Origin: Luteibacter sp. Sphag1AF
GTDB taxonomy: Bacteria; Pseudomonadota; Gammaproteobacteria; Xanthomonadales; Rhodanobacteraceae
Reading direction: 5' to 3'
DNA: 64,000 nucleotides
NCBI RefSeq assembly: GCF_014192715.1
Contig: NZ_JACHYH010000001.1
Coordinates: 434,001 to 498,000 of the forward strand
The notes under the pieces were generated by a model. It was not told the DNA's origin. It saw only the letters and a program-made list of their open reading frames with translations, and did not search any database. The position numbers were made by a program, and so were the translations under genes. This document shows, in pieces, positions 60,036 to 64,000 of this stretch. Position 1 is the stretch's first letter. The number at the start of each line of letters is the position of its first letter.

Positions 60036-61460
60036 ATGGAAACCAATCCGCGACCCCTATGTGTCGACCTTGATGGAACGCTGATCCACACCGATCTGCT
60101 GGTGGAATCGGGGCTGGCACTCATCCATCGCAATCCGCTTTTCATCGTCGCCATGATCTGGTGGCTTTTTCAGGGTCGCGTCGTCCTGAAGCGGGAAATC
60201 GCACGCCGCACGCAGATCCGCACCGACCTCCTTCCTTATCACAAAGAACTTCTCGCCTGGTTGCGGGAGGAGGCAACTCATCGCCCGCTGATCCTTGTGA
60301 CCGCCACCCATCAGAGCATCGCCTCGGGCGTGGTGGACCATATCGGTATCTTCTCCGAACTGATCGCTACCGACGACACCGCCAACGTGTCGGGCAGGGA
60401 GAAGGCACGGCGTCTGGTAGCTCGCTTCGGTGAGCGGGGCTTCGACTACGCGGGCAACCATCGCGTAGACATTCACGTGTGGGAACACGCGCACGAAGCC
60501 ATCGTGATCAGCAATAGTCCCCGACTGCGCGAGGAAGCAGCCCGCGCGGCCCAGACCACCCGCACATTCGACACCCACCAGCTCACGCCGCGTGTCTGGC
60601 TAAAAGCCCTGCGCCTGCACCAGTGGATCAAGAATGCCCTCATTTTCATCCCGCTCCTCGCATCCCATCGGGTATTTGAGCGTGAGGCCGTCATCGCCTC
60701 GGTCATTGCATTCCTGAGTTTCGGCCTCTGCGCGTCTGGCGTGTACCTCCTGAACGACCTGCTGGACCTGGACGCCGACCGCGCGCATCGCACCAAGCGA
60801 AATCGCCCGTTTGCCTCCGGCCGCATGAATCTTCTGTGGGGCATGGTTGCCACGCCGCTGCTCACGCTGGCGGCGTTCGCCCTGGCGTTGACCACGTTGC
60901 CGCCGGCCTTCGCCTGGCTGCTGCTCGCCTATCTGGCCGCCACTCTCGCCTACTCGTTCAAGATCAAGCGAGTGGAAGTCCTGGACGTGATCACGCTTGC
61001 CGCGCTTTATACGGTACGCATCATTGGCGGCACGTTCGCCATCGGCAGCCCGCTGTCCTTCTGGCTGCTGGCCTTCTCGGTCTTCATTTTCCTCAGCCTC
61101 GCCATCCTCAAGCGTTGCGTCGAGCTGGAGGTTGCGCTCAGGAAGGGCGTCACGGCCATCGCGGGACGCGCGTACACAACCGATGACCTGCCGGTGATCC
61201 AGCCCATGGGCGTGGCCAGCGGCTATCTCAGCGTGCTGGTGCTTGCGCTTTACATCAACAGCGCGGCCAGCGAACAGCTTTACCGCCATCCAGCCATGCT
61301 GTGGCTGGTGTGCCCATGCCTCCTTTACTGGGTAACCCGCGCGTGGCTCATCGCCCATCGCGGCAAGATGATCGACGACCCGGTGGTCTTCGCCGTTACG
61401 GATCGCACCAGCCAGATCATCCTGGCCGTCGCCGGGCTTTTTGCGCTGCTGTCGGTCTGA
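60036..61460 (+). CDS. HAD-like domain fused to UbiA-family prenyltransferase
   Basis: 474 residues. Residues about 8-190 are a HAD-type phosphatase-like domain (D11-x-D13-G-T in CVDLDGTLIHTD). The remainder (about 190-474) is a UbiA prenyltransferase with seven to nine TM helices and the metal motif NDLLDLDADRAHRTKRNRPF. UbiA relatives with this fusion resemble decaprenyl-phosphate 5-phosphoribosyltransferase, which makes polyprenyl-phospho-ribose; the HAD domain would remove the phosphate (inference from known separate enzymes). The ATG at 60036 is preferred over a start at 59955. Confidence 0.88.
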   Translation: METNPRPLCVDLDGTLIHTDLLVESGLALIHRNPLFIVAMIWWLFQGRVVLKREIARRTQIRTDLLPYHKELLAWLREEATHRPLILVTATHQSIASGVVDHIGIFSELIATDDTANVSGREKARRLVARFGERGFDYAGNHRVDIHVWEHAHEAIVISNSPRLREEAARAAQTTRTFDTHQLTPRVWLKALRLHQWIKNALIFIPLLASHRVFEREAVIASVIAFLSFGLCASGVYLLNDLLDLDADRAHRTKRNRPFASGRMNLLWGMVATPLLTLAAFALALTTLPPAFAWLLLAYLAATLAYSFKIKRVEVLDVITLAALYTVRIIGGTFAIGSPLSFWLLAFSVFIFLSLAILKRCVELEVALRKGVTAIAGRAYTTDDLPVIQPMGVASGYLSVLVLALYINSAASEQLYRHPAMLWLVCPCLLYWVTRAWLIAHRGKMIDDPVVFAVTDRTSQIILAVAGLFALLSV

Positions 61461-61505
61461 ACGTTTTGCCCGCTTTCCAATCCGCACCTGCGGCACTGTG
61501 AGTCC

Positions 61506-63743
61506 ATGCATACCTTTTTCTTCAGCGCGGCATTTGCCCTGATCTTCATCGCCCTGATCCTGATCGGGTATCCGTTTGCCCGCCTTTCCAGGCTGGAAGC
61601 GAAGCCATCGCGCATTTTCTGGGCCCCGGCCCTCGCCATGGCTGTGCTGATCGCGATCACACGCAGCCTCGCGTACGTCATGCCCATCGACCTTGCCATG
61701 CCCTGGTTGCTGGCATTGCTGGGCCTGTGGTTGATTGCCACATGGACACGCGCCTCGGTACGTGCCGATTTCTGCGCGGACGCCACGGCCACCAGTGGCA
61801 TGACATTCGCCCTGTGCATCCTCGGCATCGTGATGGCGGTCGTGCTTTGCAATCTGCCCATCCCGTTGTACGGCGCCATCCTCTTCGAGGGCACGTCCAA
61901 TCACGACAGCATCTACTACGTGACCAACGCGCGCTGGATGATGGCGCACGCGTCCACCGAGACGCTGGCCTACTCGCCGCTGGACCCGTTCTACTCGATC
62001 TCCCGCTTCTTCTTTGCCGACCACGCTCCGCTGGGCCGCATTGGCAGCGAAGCGCTGCTCGGATTCGTGAGCTCAGTGGCGCGCCGCGATCCGGTGTATC
62101 TGTACAACCCCATGCAGGCGGTGGCCACGGCCACCGGCATCTTTGCGCTGTACGCGTTGCTCCCGCACAACGTTGCGACCATGATGAAGCGCATCTCGCT
62201 GCGCAGCGCATGTGTAGCCATCAGCCTGGCTCTGGCGCCCGCCGCCATGCAGATGGTGCTCAATTCCAATTTCGCGAATGCCTTCGGCACGATCCTGCTG
62301 ACTGCATTCGTCGTGTTCGCCTGCCGCTCGCGGCCTGCGTGGCTGGACCCGATCCCGGCTGTCATCTTCGCGGCGTTGCTGGCCACGTATGCCGAGCTGG
62401 CGCCCATCGGCCTGGGCGTGGTGGGCAGCATCATGCTTTGCACGTGGCTTCTGCGCGAGGCCACATTCACCGAAGCTGTGGTCCGTGGCGTCAGGATTCT
62501 TTGTGTCGTCGCTCTTGGCGCAATCGTGTTTTTCTGGATCAGCTCGTCGGCCATCTGGGTCATCAAGGGCGCGTACTTCGAGGCTTCAACCCAGGGGACG
62601 GCATGGGGTGACCCGTATGCCGGGCTGAAAGGCCCCCGCTACCTCGTGGCGTTCCTCACCACGACCCGTGGCGTGCTTGAGCACATCCCCAAAGGAGCCA
62701 TCTGGCTTTCCATCCTTGTGGTGATTGCCAGCGCGCTTCTCGCCCGGCGCGAGAAGAAAGAAGAACCTTTCTATATCGGTGTGGCACTCGGTTTCCTTGT
62801 GCTGGCCGGCATGATCGTGTTCAAGGAATTCAACTACGGAAAAATGAAGATCGCGGAGTATTTCTCGCTCTTCCTGCCTCCCATGATGCTGTTCGCCGTC
62901 GCACGCGCCCCCGGCACACGGAAGCGCTGGTCCGGTGCGCTGTCCACTCTGGCCCTCGTGCTGATAGCGGGCCTGCACATTTCCTGTGCCTACGCGATGG
63001 TGATGCAGAGCCTGAACTTCGGCGAGAAGAAGCACATCAACACAGACCTGATGACCATTTCCGCCGCCGCATCAGCGCATGCGAATGGCCGTCCGATTTC
63101 GGCCCGATTCACCGAACAGCCGTATTTCTTCTCGATGTGGTTTACCTATTTCGCGAAGACACCTGTCGTGTTCTCCAACGATTTTGGCGGAGGCGGCTAC
63201 CTTGCCAGCTACACCAACGACCACCCGGCCGCGCCGTTTGAAAGCGCGCCGCTCGCCGTAGGCCAGGATGAATACATGCGGGCTGCGTCGTTCCCGGCCG
63301 AACCGGTGCTCACCAGGGGACGCTTCACCGTGATCGACCTCGAACACGGAAGCCGCTTCTCGGTATCGGGCCTGCATGCCAACGAAGGTCCGTTCTCGTG
63401 GATGCCGAAGGAAATCACCATCACGGTCCATGGCGAGCGCGCAAAGTACATCAACGCTGTATTCGCTCATCGGTTCATTCCTGAATCGCCGACGGAACCT
63501 GTCACTATCCGCACGGATGAAAGCACCTGCGAGACGGAGTTCGATGCCGAACGCAATGAGGTGTCGTTCCCGCTGCCACCAGGGAAAAAGCACACCATCA
63601 CCATCACGGCCCGCGGTCGTGCCGAAAGTCCGCAGACACTGATTGAAGGGTCCGGTGACGCGCGCGTGCTGACCTACCAGGTATCGGCGATGTCGCTATC
63701 GGACAAGCCGTTGTTTACCCCGATTCATTGCACGAGCCCCTGA
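61506..63743 (+). CDS. GT-C-like polytopic membrane protein with C-terminal beta domain
   Basis: 745 residues with about 11-12 TM helices in residues 5-500. A large loop contains FEGTSNHDSIYYVTNARW with acidic residues near the membrane, as in GT-C enzymes. Residues about 610-745 are beta-rich and contain DARVLTYQVSAMSL, aligning with the ends of the proteins at 50665 and 52648. I do not recognise a named family. It follows the HAD-UbiA gene and precedes an ArnE-like transporter gene by 1 nt, so it may use the lipid-linked pentose (inference). Confidence 0.75.
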   Translation: MHTFFFSAAFALIFIALILIGYPFARLSRLEAKPSRIFWAPALAMAVLIAITRSLAYVMPIDLAMPWLLALLGLWLIATWTRASVRADFCADATATSGMTFALCILGIVMAVVLCNLPIPLYGAILFEGTSNHDSIYYVTNARWMMAHASTETLAYSPLDPFYSISRFFFADHAPLGRIGSEALLGFVSSVARRDPVYLYNPMQAVATATGIFALYALLPHNVATMMKRISLRSACVAISLALAPAAMQMVLNSNFANAFGTILLTAFVVFACRSRPAWLDPIPAVIFAALLATYAELAPIGLGVVGSIMLCTWLLREATFTEAVVRGVRILCVVALGAIVFFWISSSAIWVIKGAYFEASTQGTAWGDPYAGLKGPRYLVAFLTTTRGVLEHIPKGAIWLSILVVIASALLARREKKEEPFYIGVALGFLVLAGMIVFKEFNYGKMKIAEYFSLFLPPMMLFAVARAPGTRKRWSGALSTLALVLIAGLHISCAYAMVMQSLNFGEKKHINTDLMTISAAASAHANGRPISARFTEQPYFFSMWFTYFAKTPVVFSNDFGGGGYLASYTNDHPAAPFESAPLAVGQDEYMRAASFPAEPVLTRGRFTVIDLEHGSRFSVSGLHANEGPFSWMPKEITITVHGERAKYINAVFAHRFIPESPTEPVTIRTDESTCETEFDAERNEVSFPLPPGKKHTITITARGRAESPQTLIEGSGDARVLTYQVSAMSLSDKPLFTPIHCTSP

Positions 63744-63744
63744 C

Positions 63745-64000
63745 ATGCCTATCATCCTGCTGCTTCCCATCGTCTTCCTCGGGGCTCTGCTCAGCGCGTT
63801 TGGCGGCATTCTGCTCAAGTGGGGCGCTGTTGAACTGACACCCATGCAACGGCCGACCGACCTGCTGCTCATCTTCCTCAACTGGAAGATCATGGCAGGC
63901 CTTTTCATGTATTTCGTGCCCGCGGTGATGTGGATTCTTCTGCTGCGCAAGGTGGAACTGAGCCTTCTCCAGCCCCTGATGTCCATGGTGTATGTCATCA
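63745..64000 (+). CDS. EamA/SMR-like small transporter, ArnE-like (partial)
   Basis: The ATG at 63745 opens a frame that runs to the right edge (85 codons). The protein begins MPIILLLPIVFLGALLSAFG and has at least three hydrophobic segments with LKWGAVELTP and ELSLLQPLMSMVYVI. It resembles short EamA/ArnE-type proteins that help flip undecaprenyl-linked aminosugars. It starts 1 nt after the stop of the GT-C-like gene. Function by context only. Confidence 0.7.
   Translation, partial: MPIILLLPIVFLGALLSAFGGILLKWGAVELTPMQRPTDLLLIFLNWKIMAGLFMYFVPAVMWILLLRKVELSLLQPLMSMVYVI

Noticed and set aside
60600-62024. 474-codon minus-strand frame opposite the HAD-UbiA and GT-C-like genes
   Set aside because: The product is Gln/Arg/Gly/Glu-rich with no domain and lies opposite two well-supported membrane-protein genes.

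Overview
The window is a GC-rich, densely coded piece of a gammaproteobacterial chromosome. Gene content suggests the Xanthomonadales (Lysobacterales), most likely Rhodanobacteraceae (Luteibacter/Dyella-like). The reasons are a GTP-type PEP carboxykinase, a large membrane-anchored FadE, a STAS-fused MlaE, a MetJ-like protein with a histone-H1-like tail, and a surface-polysaccharide locus next to the etf genes, as known in xanthomonads. The genus is an inference. No tRNA, rRNA, CRISPR array, insertion sequence or prophage was seen.

Layout. Positions 1-8.2 kb hold a cut-off cNMP-domain thioredoxin-reductase-like flavoprotein, a CPBP protease and a four-gene signalling operon: a hybrid kinase with three receivers, CheR, a CheB without receiver, and a receiver-GGDEF protein. 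From 8.3 to 12.4 kb come fadE and an alpha/beta hydrolase, divergent from a TetR regulator. From 12.5 to 27.8 kb are housekeeping and envelope genes: pckG, an ECF sigma/anti-sigma/DUF4097 operon, a dual GGDEF-EAL protein, hslO (Hsp33), mtgA, a GT2 transferase, a CBS protein, a nucleotide-transporter-like MFS protein, a serine hydrolase with a Lys/Ala-rich tail, and a TonB-like protein. At 28.1-28.75 kb is the MetJ/H1-like fusion, with a very good promoter and a palindrome at the predicted transcription start. From 29.2 to 32.5 kb gcvH and gcvT flank an exported Gly-rich protein. From 32.6 to 36.1 kb is an Mla-type lipid-transport operon, followed by alkB and amidase (translationally coupled) and ETF-ubiquinone oxidoreductase.

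From 39.97 kb to the right edge most genes serve surface-glycan synthesis, interrupted only by etfBA (58.2-59.9 kb). The forward block (39.97-52.6 kb) has two glycosyltransferases with a 74-residue gene between them, then CDP-glucose dehydratase (rfbG), an epimerase/reductase, GT2, rfbF, a UPF0104-type membrane protein, an FAD oxidoreductase and a GT-C-like membrane protein. A reverse block (57.97-52.65 kb) has GT2, two methyltransferases, another UPF0104-type protein and another GT-C-like protein. After etfBA comes a third set: a HAD-UbiA fusion, a third GT-C-like protein and the start of an EamA/ArnE-like transporter. The three GT-C-like proteins end in a recognisably similar beta-rich domain. 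I infer a system that makes CDP-deoxysugars and polyprenyl-phosphate-linked sugars and uses them to build or decorate LPS or another surface glycan.

Regulatory signals that can be read directly include several strong bidirectional terminators, a 14-bp palindrome between tetR and the hydrolase/fadE genes, and start codons 6-7 nt behind a -10 box that suggest leaderless mRNAs.
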